A stretch of DNA of 64,000 nt, taken from positions 121,001 to 185,000 of the forward strand of contig JAWDGP010000276.1 in the NCBI GenBank assembly GCA_033675545.1. The letters run 5' to 3'. Within the stretch, counting starts at the first letter, position 1. The number at the start of each line of letters is the position of its first letter. The DNA is from Elysia crispata. Its lineage: Eukaryota; Mollusca; Gastropoda; Plakobranchidae. Under the pieces are notes generated by a model, which had not been told where the DNA came from, did no database searches, and saw only the letters and a program-made list of their open reading frames with translations. The position numbers and the translations under genes are program-made. This document shows, in pieces, positions 49,801 through 62,041 of the stretch.

Positions 49801-52800
49801 AACATTCGCATGATGTTTGGGATTGATTCAAAATCAATGACTTTTTTCAAGAAATGTTTGCGATATAATGTAAGAAAAAACATATCAGCGCGGAAAAAGA
49901 AGAGGTGTGGCAACTATAAAAGCAGCTAGGACTATATCTATGGCACAGACAACTGGAGCTTATAGTGTGACTTTGACGAAAAAAAATCTCTTATTAACCA
50001 TCTCTGTGATATCTTCTCTCTAGCCTGGCTAAAGGCATAGGAGTTTGCAAAGCAGGCACGAGCTCTCAAATTTAGAGAGACACGACCGAAAGAGAACTCA
50101 CTGAAAATAAAGCTCACTCAGACACTCATACCACAAGCCACTGTTTAGTTTATACAGATTTATAACATTACACTACTTACGCTTGCAGACACAATTGAAA
50201 CAATGACAGATAACCCTACAGATATCAAAATCAGCGTAGAACTAGTAGATAACAGTAGGCCCAGTGATAGCAAATAGACAGAAAGAGAAGATTCCCACCA
50301 GTTATATCAGCATGAAAATAGAGACCATATGGACACTTCCCCCACTAGAAAATGAACACATTAGATCCACCACTAGCAGACACACAGACAGCGGAAGTAA
50401 CAATCGGCAGAGGTACAGACATAGATCATAGATCTAAAAATTTACCACAAAACATGATTTATCAGCACAACCGTCATAAACATGACTCCTAACGAGTAAC
50501 AAGCACTCTACATTCCAACTACCCCCATAGCTTCATCAACACTTTTAAAAACCCCTGATCAGCCACAAGAGATAGTTCAAAAACACAAATGATACGCCAT
50601 TGTTCCTTGTTTGGATATTTTAACTCAGTGGAGTAACATACGTTGTAGTAATAATTAAAAGGATTTATGTTTGGACCAAGCTCACAGACACAGTTTTTGT
50701 GCTGAGAATATAATTTTTGAGTGAATGTTTAGAAAAATATTTTGTCTTATTGACTGTAAATTTTTTTTCAAGTTCTGTAGAGCCGAATGTCAGCTAGCCT
50801 TCACTTAATCATGTTAATTAGTTCAGTAATCACATAAATTTTTCAACTTTTTAAATGACTGATATAAAAGCTTCTATCAAAGCTATTTTTATTATTTTTT
50901 TTTTAATGACAACTTTTTTAGTGACTGATATAAAAACTTCTATCGAAGCTATTTTTATGATTTTATTTTAAATACAACTTTTTTTTACTATTGTTTTGAA
51001 TGATCAAATGAAAAGATAATTAAATGAAGCTTGCAGATCACATTAAAATGAACTATTATGACAAAAGACTGGTGCATGCCAGCAGTGCGGCTGATCTTGA
51101 CCTCGCATTGGGAGAATGACCGCAACCCAGAGACCTATTTATCGTTTGACTGGGGTCAGTGCGCCGCAACTAAAGTATCGCTAAAGTGACGCCGTGGGGA
51201 GAGCTCAAAATTAGCAAAGGAAGATTAGCTAAAGGGAAAGCAGTTTGAAGAGTGCTGGACCTGGAGGTACAAAGGAGCACTTCAAGACATTAAAACAGAC
51301 CACTTTGCCTGAGGCAAATACATCAATTCACTAAGTAAGGAGGCATGAAAACTTGGTCACAGAAAAAAACAAAAAAAAACAAAAGGAAAAGATTTTGGGT
51401 GATTATGACAACTGGGAAGTATCAACAGATCTTCTATTATGTGGCAATCATTAGAAAGCAATCACTAGGAGAATGAAACTGAAACCAGATTTCTGATCCA
51501 TCATGGCTGAAAGGATGTTTCCATAAGAAAACGTAAAGAATGGGGTGCACACTAAAAAAAATAAAGAAAAATATCTAGACTGAGCAGCAAAGAGCTTAAA
51601 AAAAAAACTGGTTTCCACCCAAATAATAATGCAAGCTGACATTGGCACCAGAGGATTTTTAGAGTGGTCCTCACCCTATGATCTTCTCAACAAGCTTTCT
51701 TTTGTGGCAAAAAAAAAAGAATAAAGGCTCTAACACTATTAGCTGAGAGCTGGGGATAGAATTGGTAAGAGCATAGATTAAATTCACAACAATCTGAGTT
51801 TGAATCTCAAGCAATGCAAAATTAGTTGGCAGACAGGCACTTAAAAGGTATGATTTAGCTGTAGGTCCAGGCCCATATGAGTGTCAGAGTTTTGGGTCAG
51901 AAAGACTTGAACCAAGGAATTGTCTGAAAATTTTCTACTATACAGCTCCAAATGAATATGTTACAACCGCTTTAAATAATTTATTGCATCTGCTGATGCA
52001 CAAGTGTAAGTTTGTTGATGTCCAGGGCATGGAGAGTCTGGCATCTGAACTCATGGCTTAATATGTAGCCAATATAGTACTAAGAACAAACCAGCAGATC
52101 AATAAATTCCATGGACTTTCCAACCTTTTCCATGCCCATTGTATTAGTACCATAAAATATTTTTTGGCTTCTAAGATTTGAACTGCACCAAAGAGTAAGG
52201 AATATGTTTCTCCTTAAATCTCATCTTCATCAAATGGTGTGCTACAAGTACTCACATCCATAAGTGTCACATCAACATCTCGCAATTTTTGAGGCTCCAC
52301 ATAGCAATTCATGCAGTTCAAAGTTAGGCGAGATGCAAGGGCTTGCTGACTCATGCTGTCAAGCTGAAGATAGAAAATATCATGAAACTTCTGAATGTAC
52401 CAACAGCAGTGGCAATATTTTTCACACATAATATACATCTGAAGAAACTTAAATTGTTGCCAATTTCTTACCATATTCCTACGATTAATTTTTTTAATCC
52501 TAGCCCCAAAGTTATGGCTTCTGAGCAACAAGGAAAACTTACTACCGATACAAAAAGGTGAAATCATAATTTTAAAAATGGAGCTTGGCTCCACTATGTA
52601 ATATTTTCTTCACAATGAAAGAAAGTCATACATAATCTCAAGCAAAATGTAATGTATTTTAGGCACAAATATAAACACACCTGCTTTCGAACATTCAGCC
52701 TGAAACAAAGTTAGAATTGTCTACTTAACAATTATCAATTTGATACAGAGCTTTCTAAGACATACTAAATTTCAAATTCATAAAATGCTAAATAGATAGA

Positions 52801-55800
52801 TATCTTGTGTTTAATCTTAACTACTCTTGAAATCTTAAAACATGAAGTCTCATACTTATCTGCAAAGGAGGACATCAAAAGAGTAGGATAAAAGTATCCT
52901 AAGAAATCTGCCATATAAAAAGTTTGCTATTCTTTGCCAAAATTTTTCACCAAAATGTAAACACTGTTTTCATACTTCAAAGATAAATTACCTTTCTTAT
53001 TTCTATTATCGTTTGGAGATTAAGAAAAAAAATAATAAAAGAAACTTTATTCCATATTCTAAATTGTGAGAAGGGAAGTCCTTAAGAGGGATAATTGCTT
53101 GACAGATAACTTCCCTGCAGTTATAGGTAAGGATCACAAATGTATCTTACCCTTTCAACCATAAAGTCTATGGAATCTGCAATATGAGACTCTGTTTCTG
53201 TTTTATGGAAACTCCCCATTACCATTTTCTTTAGAACGACAGCTGGCATCATCCAAAATCTGGCCAAACAATATAAACAGGTATATCATGCACCGAGTTA
53301 AAGAATAAAAATTTAGATATAAAAAATTTTTGAATCAAATTAAAAACCTTGCCTTACCATAATATTTTTTTTAAAAATCTGAGATTAACTCTGATATTAT
53401 TATTTAATTGCATTGCATGACAGCAAACTACAGCTTAAGCTAAGCCCATACACTAAAATATATCTTTTAAAACTGCACAACTGCAGCAATAATATACGAT
53501 ATGCTCCCTTAATGTTGAAAGTTATGCAAAGAAAGTTGAATAATCAAACAAAGTCTAGTGAGACCCTGCATGGTGCAGTAGCTTAGTTTGATAATTCAAC
53601 TCTCAGTCTTAAACAATGCTGGCAAAGATTTCTTATGACCCTGTTGTTTCTTAAAATATTTTCAGAATTGCAGCAACAGGAACATTTTTCACTGCAATAG
53701 TTGAGGTTGAAGCAGCTGTGTAGAGTGAGGTTTGAAGTGCGAGTTTCTACACCTCCAACTGAGCAATAGATAGGTGTTATCTGCCCTGAGTAAACTGAGT
53801 AGGCTAGGAGAGTACCTACCCCTGTGCTTGTGAGTGTGCGGTTTAGATGTCTTTTTAATTACTCTCAAGGCAAAGGAAGCTTTTGAATTTTGTATTAGAA
53901 AGTTTCATGAGTCAAAAAGTTCAATAGTTTGTCCTCTTCATATAGTAATAAGCAGCTTCAAAATACATAATTTTAGATATCCACTTAACCGAAAAACATG
54001 TTTTCAAAATGAAAGCACCAGGCTAGGATGGCTAGGTCATAAATTGAAAGGTCTTTAATGAAAAAACAAACATTCAGGTGCCACCAATGGGTGCACCTTA
54101 AATATGCAAAAGTTAAAATATGACAAAACTTAACTTGTAAAAATAAACAACAGAAAACAAGACCAGAAAGGTGAAGGGGAGTTATTTTCTTTTAAAAACA
54201 AAACCTAACACATTTGGGCAAGAAAAACGAATATTTTTTTAGGCTGTCAGGTTTGCATGATCATTTGTGCAGACTAGTCTGGGAGGCTGTTGTAAATTAT
54301 TTGGGATGTTGGCAGAAAGGTGGATGTTTAGTGCTTTTGTCAACCATGCTTGTAATGATTGCTGCATAGGAGTAATAAAAACTCATCAACATCTTTCAGT
54401 TTCCATTTTGCAGTATCATCCCCATTAAGTTGAAACTGGATAAAACATATGCCTGAAATCAATGCAATTCTAAGCACAAGACACGATGCCAAGATATAGA
54501 TGTACCGATTGCTAAAGACGCAAAAGCATCTTCTATTGAAGAGACTTAACAGGGTATTAATACAAGGTATTAAAAACAGTTCCCACAGGACCTAGTCAAC
54601 TTCATTCTAGTCATCTGGGCTTTAGAATATATTTTGTTTTCCTGAAACGGAGCTGTTATAGGCAACATATTATTGTCCATAGATATGTTCCTAACAGTTT
54701 CATTACAGACAGACCTAATCATTGAACGTTATCAATCACATTAGAAGCCATTCACAGCCTCTTCTCAGTATGACGCCAGGTGAGGCAGAGGGCTTTACTG
54801 AGATATTAACAAAGGCATGTGTAGGTATTGTGATAGGTAGTGGTAGGAGGCCTATGCATTTATTCTTGGTGATGTTTGATGTGCTGTCATGAGTGTCCTA
54901 CACATTTGCATCCATTTCAATGCAATGGCCCTGAAGGCTTGTTTAGAGTGTTTTAGAGAGATACATGGTTTCATAAAAAGTAGTAAAAAATGATTAGTTA
55001 CTCCCTTTGAATCCAGGCAAAAAAAATTTGTTTTTCCCTTGATCGAGTAAACTCTCAACATTGACATTAACAAAGCAAGCCTCAACTATCTTTTATTTTT
55101 TTTCTGTTTTTTTTTTTAATGTTCACAAATGTCAGTCATATGCTTTATCAATTATGCTATCAGATACATCTATCTTTAAAAAAGCTGAACTAAAAATTTT
55201 TAAAGACGAAGCAGTTATTTTCAAAATGAGATGTATCTTGCTACAAAAAATAATGACGACTTACGTTGGAGCTGAACTTGTTTGTTGAAAAATGGAAGTA
55301 TCATAGAATGAATTGCACAACACAAGAGAGCCCACCCTGGGAGACCTGCTCGTGTACTCTGCAAATTTTTGTGCCAAAAATCCTCCGAGAGATGCTCCAA
55401 ATATGTGAACCTGTGTCCAAAGACAAGACATATAGTTTAAAAGTAAAATACTTATGGAGTAACAAACTATCAATTAAATTACATTTTTTCTTTTAAAATA
55501 CTCTTTTTTAATTGTTATTTTCAGTTTGGATAAGAAAAATGGGCAGAATTGATAGTCTGTAATCTAAATGGAAAATCAAATTAATCAAATGAACTAACAA
55601 TCTCACAGAAAGGTTTCCGTTAGAAAAAAAAAATCTTAGTTTGAATTACATAAACAAAATTATTATAACAATGTAATAAAGAACTTCTTTTTGCTGCATT
55701 CCATCTTTTGAAGAAATTTCAATACAGATTATTTCATTAAACCAGAAGAAGTAAATGAATTGATACTCAAAATTCCAGAGTTTGAGATGAGCCCAGAATT

Positions 55801-58800
55801 TGCACAAAATCCATAATATTCAGATAAGAAACATGCTAGACTTACTTTGTCTAAACCTAAATGGTCCATGAGTTTTCTAAAGCCTTCTACAAACTCTTTC
55901 ATTGTCCAATACATTGGATATTCAACCTGTAAATGACGAAAGGAAAGATTACAATAAGAAAAACTACAATATGTATGATGCATATGAAGTGATTCTGTTT
56001 CACACTTTTGAGCTAGGGCTCCCTTACGATAGAAAACAAGTTTTCAGTAATTTTCTATGGCCATATGTTCTGGATGTACAGTAATTAAAATCTTGACAGT
56101 TAGTTTTCAAATGGTAAAATATTTTGTTACACCTGCAGTATTCTATCACAGGTTGCAGCACAAGACTTTCCCTTGATACCCTTTTAATCATTAGCATTGG
56201 TTCTTCTTAGGCACCAATTAATAGGATACACTCTCTCAAATAGGTACCAATTTTAGGAAAGGGTCTGAATAAAATGGAGTTGAATTGTAACAAAGCAGTG
56301 ATGAAAAATTCAACCTACCTTTCCAAATGAAAATTAATGCCCTTATCACTGACAATAGATTCTAGACTGAATATGACTATTAACTTCTTAATCTACGCCT
56401 GCCCCTAGTCATTTACTGGATGACAACTAAAACAAACATTGAGTATCATTCAAGCTTCTGAATTTGGTTGAACTAGCCATATGCATTCACTTGGAGCTTT
56501 CAATAAATAAAATAATAAGGCTTAGAGGGAAATAAATGACCTTGCTTAATGCCATAGCAGAGGCAGATAACTAGAGCAATGCAAAATATGAAGGTTGACT
56601 TCAACACCAAGTTTAGACATGTTTTAATCATAGAACATTGAATATCTAATTTACTGTGTTAATCTAAAAAGCTTCATACAATATGAGTGTGTGGGAGGAA
56701 ATATGTTTAAAACAACATCTTTACAAGTGTTTGAAGAAGGCTATATGAATTTCTAATTGCCACTGGAGATATTTTTTATTTCCTTTATTTTAAATACACA
56801 TAGCTTTCAGCTGGCTAAGAACACCAATAATTTAAATAATGTGCTCTACAAAATAAAGAAAATTATAAGCTATAAGCCATTACGAAAATTTAAATTTTTT
56901 CAAACTGAATTGTCACAGAAGCTCTAATATTATCCTCTGTGTCTTTTTAGTAAACCAATGTCAACGCTTATTATATTGATATGATAAACCAAAAGTATTT
57001 GTTCTGGAAGTTTAGCTACAGTATCATATACCCTTAGAATGAAAGACAGTGAAAGGTAGCATAATACAGTTAATTGTTCAATATTAAAAAGTGCATCTCT
57101 TCATCTTCTATAGGTAAGGACATGCTTAAGCTAGTGGCCATCATTCAAGGGTTCCTACTCGATGGTTCATCAGGTAGAGTTTGCATCCCTGAAGTATCTG
57201 GAGCAAACAACAGAACAATTGTACTTTTGTTGTTGCTCATCTTGCCTGGTCTGGCACAAGACTTCTGGCTCTCCAACAGTGAATCACAGAACTTAATTAT
57301 AACTAAATTAAAGAGTTTAATCTTTATAAAACTCATTTAGTGCTGTGAGTGTGGATACAACCCTTATCTCAACATATACAGTTTTGAATTGTGAAACTAC
57401 AGTTGATATATATTGATAAATTCTCAGTCTGATGATGTTTTGGTTTTTAACACTTTGAGTATAATGGTATATGTGAAGTTGATAGCTAAGTTGATGAGGT
57501 ATTAAGTGTTTAGAACTGTTCACAAATTGGAGAATCAGCTTCTTCTTACTTCTGCATTTAAATCTGTCATTTAATAATAAATATTCTGCTCCGATTTTTT
57601 AAAACTTATTAACAATACTCAATGAGTCATCTGTTGACTCCTTGAAACTTGATTGGTCTTAATTGAAGAAAAAAGTTATTTCATGACCAAGAAAAAAAAA
57701 CAACAAAAAACTAAAACAACTATGGAGGCAAAGGACTATGAATGATTGAAGAAAACATTGAAAAAATCACTCTACTAAAGGTTTTAGTAGGAAAAGATAG
57801 GCAAAAATGGTGAGATACAAAGATAATCTAGACTGAGGTTTATTTTGCTGAAGCACTTATAAAAGGTTATATTAAAGAGAACCTGACTGATACGTATTTG
57901 TATCTTCCTTCAACAAAGACATACTTTTAAACTTTTGTTGCTTTTCATTCTAAATTTGTCCAGTGAAAACTGATCTATGAGTATCTGGAGGAACATGTAC
58001 TCACAGCTATAACCCTGTATCCAAGAGCAGAGAGTCCCAGAATTTGTCTGAAATATACATCAGCAGTGCCACTTGCAGGTGGGAAGCATACAAGGGGACT
58101 TTTGACTGTTTTGGGTCCAGCTTCATACAATGTCCACTCTTTCGTGTTGTCATCATCAACAACAACCTTATTAAGAAAAGTTGGAATAAATAGTGATGGT
58201 TCTTTTCTAGTTATAGTCAGTAAGAACTAGATACAATATAAACAAATTGGATTCGAAATAGGAGGACTTTTCAGGGGACCATTTTTATATTTTTAATATC
58301 TCTAATATTGATGGTATCCTTATTTGGAGTGGATAATAAATCATGATGTGTTCTTCATATAGGTGCAACCCTTTTTACATTTTTTGTCGTTTTTGTTTTA
58401 AATCTGATAGCAGGTAGTTCTCAATTTAAGGACCAAACCAGTGCCTTTTTTTTTTTTAAACAAATAGCTTTCAGGGCAGCTACTAGATTTGATACAAAGA
58501 AATAAAAATGTTGACTGGTGATCAATTTTCTAACTGATGGGGCTTCTCTAGAACATCTAAAAATCTTATTTCCCGTTTTCATATTATTTTAGTTCCTCTT
58601 ACGTTGGAAGTTATTGGCTGTTGCTTTTCTTTTAATCCATCTATGACACTAAAAATTTCAAATAGAAATATTTCTACTGTCATTATGATTGTTATTGTAT
58701 AGCATTTAAAACCATTTGAACATAAGGTTTTAATGTCTTTGGCCGAGTGTCCATTCTATGGTGGTGTCAATGTATCTTAATTGGGCCTTATTTCTATAGG

Positions 58801-61800
58801 GCTCATGTGCCATTGATATTCTCCTGCTCACTTATTATTTTATATCTGATGTAGAGATGTATCCCAATTTTTTTGTTATTTATTGAGCTCTTTTTTTCTC
58901 AAGATCTCTTGTGTAAAGGTTTTTTTCTTTGTGACGATCATGGTTGCCTACTATCCCTTGACCCACTCCCTTAAGATATTACTTCAAGAGTGTTTGGTAT
59001 ATTCTTTTCTGATCATGAGAGGCAATGAGAAGTTTCCTAATACTATAACATATACATTAAATTATGTTATTAATAATGGACAAGATGGCATGTATACAGC
59101 TCTAAAAATACAGATACACATCAGAAAGACAATAAAAACTTCAATAAAAAAAAACAACTTTTTTTTCCCTTTCAACAAAGTTAGAGCACAAAGCAATCTT
59201 AATAGATCAGTCTGAAGTCAAGCTGATGGGTTCATAATGATTAAGAATGGAAAAATAATTTTTAAAAAAAAATCAAGACTGTGTTAGTTTGTTATAAATG
59301 ATTAAGTGTGACAAAACAAAGAATAAAATTTGACAAAAGTTTTTTAAAAGTTTTGCTTCCAAATCTTAAAATTTTATGACGGATCATGTAAGCTATTTCT
59401 ATCAGTCGATAAGACATATGCTGTGGGTAATTATAATGCATGTTTTGTTTCTGCAGTTATTGCCCATACCTCTACACAAGAGGGCTGAAGAAATTATGGA
59501 AAAATAATGAGAAGATGGAATTTGATTTGGAAACCACAAGTAGAAAATTTTGAACAAAAGATTTTGACACAGGGAAATTAAGATTAAGTTGGAGCATAGC
59601 ACTACATTCTGAGCTGATTTACACAGCATACAAAAAAAGAAGTAAGTACAATTAAAACAGTAGATTGGAATATTTGAAAATATTTTGTTGGCACAGATCA
59701 AAGCAGTCTGTCTTTCTAAATAACTTTTAAATCAAAATCATTTATCCTTTATCCAGGGATCACAGTACACAATATTCCCAACCAATGAAAATCATCGGTG
59801 ATATAAAAAAATTTCCAAGCAATCCATTAATTTAAAGTTAAAAACAAAATAAACAGCTTTTGGTAACATACACTAATTCCAAAAAAGAGGAATTCAAAGT
59901 AATTGGTTTTAAAAATTTATATTTCGTATGAAAATGACTATGCATTGAAATAATTGTCAAAGTCATGAACAATTCACTTTTACCTGGATTATTTCATTCA
60001 TGGACTTAGGGCAGAGCAGAGAACCTCATTCTCCTCATCTAGCCAAGTACCCCCTTCATTTTCAGAGTCAGGGGTATGTAAAAGCTTGGGTTTTTTTTTT
60101 TTAAACTCAAATAAGGCAAAAATTGCTGCTTCGTCAAAGGCCTTTTCTGAGCCCAACTTATCTTGCTTTTTACATTAGTGTCACTTGCATGAATTAACTT
60201 TGTACAGTACTACTGCCAAGTAAATAAGTGTTAATTCCATGCAGCTTCAATCACTTCTATTTGATTGTTTGAATTACATCTGACATAGACAAGACAACTA
60301 TTTAGCACTTTTAGGATGCTGCCCTTTCCCTAAACGCACATTTGTCTGCTATTTCACTTTTCTTTTTTTCGTCTAAAGTTACTTTTTGTTGAGTTTTGAT
60401 ATGTTTGGCCAGATTTTGTTTCTTGGTTTTAATGTAGATCTTACTCACAACACCTTAATCAAAAGGAAGACTGCACTGTTTTGACATGTGCTTTATCCTG
60501 TTTGGTAAGACAATAAATACGCAAGTGGGTGCGCAATCAGACCCAATGCAAGGTCCGAAAAACCTGATTAGTCATCAGTAGTAACATAATTGTATTAAAT
60601 GTTAAGGCATTAAATAAGCCTGATCTCTGTAATTTGTTAAACATCTCCTTGGTTTCATGTATAATCATATGTACAGAAACTGCCAATCACTCCAGTCTCA
60701 TCAATTTTTGCACTTCCTCACACCAGACAAGGGCAGAGCGGAGGGAAAAACAAAACAAAATAATAAGGGCCGGCCGTAATCATGAAAAAAAAAATAAAGA
60801 AATAAAATAGTGTTTGAGCCAAAGTCCTAGATTCAGAAGCAGATCTGGTATAAAGATGAGTTCTCTACCACTTAATGCCTGCTTGGCCTGTCTTCTGACC
60901 TAGCCGATTTTTTTCTCACCCATCTCTATCAATCTCTAGGTCTATGCTGCTACATCACAAGGGTTAACAAAATAATGAACTTCTGCAAGATAAAAAAATA
61001 TAGTTCGGAACGGTTCAAGACTGTTCTAAAATAGACGATATCCCTAATAAATTTCAGTGAGTTACTTTATTTGAATAGCTGGCAAACACAGCCTGGGCCC
61101 AAGCTTAATAGTTAGTTTTAATGTAGAAATTACTGTTCAGGAACAGAAAATCATACATGTTATATCTTATCTTCGAGCAATTAATAAAAGCATGAACAGC
61201 TAAATTTTTATTAAAAAAACAAAACAAAAACCAACAGTATAATACAAGAAAAGCATTTCTTGCGCTCCATGACTACAGTGCAAAATGCAAGCAAAATTAA
61301 GTTTTTGTTGTCCGTTTTTAGTGTAGAACGTCAGGTGTATAAATTCATAAATGATGGACTAAGCCTATGTATCCCTTTAATTTTTGGTCTAAGAGTGCAA
61401 GTTAATCAGGGCACATATCTAACCTTTTTAGTAACATCATCTATTAAATGAAATTAAAATGCTTCGCAGAAACGTCAGAGACAGCAATATCATTGAATGA
61501 GTTTTCCGTAAATTGCTGAGTTTACTAATCCGCGGACTTCGTGTTTGGCCTGACAGTGATACAGGTTGTGATGCACTGAATACCGGAAAAGGCTAAACAC
61601 CATTGCACTGTGACACACTCATGCCTACGGAAAATGCCGAGTTTACCGTTCCAAGGAGTTCTTATTTACTGGAATAGCGATAGCAGCCCGCTTCAGGCGA
61701 ATTAAAGCTTAACTCAGCATCCATTTTTTTTCGTTATTAATTTCCAAAAATGCGAATTACCGCTGAAAATATTTATTTTCTCCCATCCACCAGTTTCCAC

Positions 61801-62041
61801 AGATCCGCAGAAAACTGTGAAGCCTGTTTATCTTTTTTTTTAAAGATTTAACTGGTTAACAGCTGCCAGAATGGTTAAATAAAAAGATAAAGAAATAAGG
61901 AATTAAGAAAAAAAACAACAGAAATCTCAAGCCTATTCTGGAATGAATGAATTAAGGAAAGATGTATTTTCTACTAACCTTTCTTTGAGGAATAGTGCTC
62001 CTGAAGCTCATGTACTCTTGGGACTTTGAAATGTCACTCAT
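43867..62041 (-). CDS. SPG21: Maspardin (SPG21), complete, alpha/beta-hydrolase fold
   Basis: Eight coding exons, transcript order: 62041-61979, 58166-58005, 55926-55846, 55410-55265, 53259-53151, 52363-52256, 48791-48651 and 43971-43867. Every border is AG/GT; phases agree; 915 nt give 304 residues plus TAG (human maspardin: 308). Conserved stretches: [16 protein letters not shown] (58-60 kb side, exon 2), YPMYW and GFRKLMDHL (exon 3), [19 protein letters not shown] and [11 protein letters not shown] (exon 4), [13 protein letters not shown] and IDFMVER (exon 5), ASRLTLNC and YVEP (exon 6), RAHLK(S)GGNFPYL (exon 7). The GxSxG elbow (GASLG) places Ser at residue 109, the same number as in human. 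Human maspardin binds CD4 in lymphocytes, sits on endosomal/trans-Golgi membranes, and its loss causes Mast syndrome; hydrolase activity is unproven. The acidic tail, [16 protein letters not shown], differs from human. Confidence 0.96.
45675..45872 (+). pseudogene. LINE ORF2 C-terminus relic
   Basis: A single frame of 65 codons plus TGA, broken by one in-frame TAG, reads [20 protein letters not shown], then [12 protein letters not shown], then [16 protein letters not shown] before the stop. The RR..LEHL...G...GK..RG.Q..K pattern and the DR..W..M final block are typical of the 3' end of non-LTR retrotransposon ORF2. CGC/CGT to TGC/TGT changes look like CpG decay. A TGATTGATTGA tail follows immediately, fitting a LINE 3' terminus with a simple repeat. 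Upstream RT is missing (5' truncation). Confidence 0.8.
45921..46205. repeat. pair of about 90-100 bp repeats, period about 180 bp
   Basis: 45921-46012 and 46103-46195 share AATTCT, TATCT(A/C)TGCCT, ATAGA(T/C)A and AGCCTTTGATCCTTGG in order. The second unit is followed after 200 bp by an (AATC)n run. It may be part of a SINE or of the LINE 3' UTR. Confidence 0.6.
49061..49147. repeat. (GA)n-rich tract
   Basis: Impure GAGA/GACA purine tract. Confidence 0.8.
49349..49683. repeat. two-copy duplication, period 197 bp
   Basis: Unit 1 at 49349-49486 and unit 2 at 49546-49683 share CATTTTTTCTTCTTCAAC, TTTCTCTTTCTGATTTAACA and TACTAAAGATCG with few differences, separated by about 60 bp of unrelated DNA. 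Confidence 0.85.
50845..50975. repeat. tandem duplication, period about 65 bp
   Basis: CAACTTTTT...TGACTGATATAAAAGCTTCT...GAAGCTATTTTTAT occurs twice in direct succession with minor substitutions. Confidence 0.8.
51400..51690 (+). pseudogene. decayed retroelement ORF, C-terminal region, copy 2
   Basis: Diverged copy of the relic at 35551-36075. DNA blocks line up in order: AACTGGGAAGTATCAACAGATCTT against AGTGGGAAGTTTCACCAGATCTT, and GACATTGGCACCAGAGGA against GAGGTTGGCGCCAGAGGA. Broken frames still show EKYLD, AKSLKKKTGF and ADIGTRGF. It has frameshifts and stops and no RT. Confidence 0.6.
51745..51810 (+). repeat. tRNA-derived SINE-like relic
   Basis: A-box-like GGGGATAGAATTGGTAAGAG at about 51752 and B-box-like GAGTTTGAATCTC at 51795-51807, with tRNA-like spacing. 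Diverged; the 3' extent is unknown (perhaps to about 51960). Confidence 0.5.
52364..53150 (-). other. SPG21 intron 5
   Basis: 787 bp AT-rich intron; nothing recognised. Confidence 0.6.
53260..55264 (-). other. SPG21 intron 4
   Basis: 2.0 kb; contains a possible minus-strand tRNA-like SINE head near 53700-53790, otherwise nothing recognised. Confidence 0.5.
53700..53790 (-). repeat. possible tRNA-derived SINE head
   Basis: On the minus strand, TTGCTCAGTTGGAGG resembles an A box and CACTTCAAACCTCA a B box, in correct order and spacing. Only the boxes support it. Confidence 0.35.
55411..55845 (-). other. SPG21 intron 3
   Basis: 435 bp AT-rich intron; nothing recognised. Confidence 0.6.
55927..58004 (-). 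other. SPG21 intron 2
   Basis: 2.1 kb AT-rich intron; no repeat class or gene recognised. Confidence 0.5.
58167..61978 (-). other. SPG21 intron 1
   Basis: 3.8 kb intron between the 21-codon first coding exon and exon 2. Near 60825-60925 the minus strand has a weak tRNA-like pair of boxes (TTAAGTGGTAGAGAACTC, then TTGGCTCAAACAC). No gene seen; the other open frames are chance. Confidence 0.45.

Larger units (their letters stand above)
48792..52255 (-). other. SPG21 intron 6
   Basis: 3.5 kb with an impure GA tract (49061-49147), a 197 bp duplication (49349-49683), a 65 bp duplication (50845-50975), an unassigned GC-richer block at 50000-50450, retroelement relic copy 2 (51400-51690) and a SINE-like relic (51745-51810). 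Confidence 0.5.

Noticed and set aside
50000..50450. LTR or gag-like element
   Set aside because: GC-richer than its surroundings, but no protein motif, terminal repeats or target duplication found.
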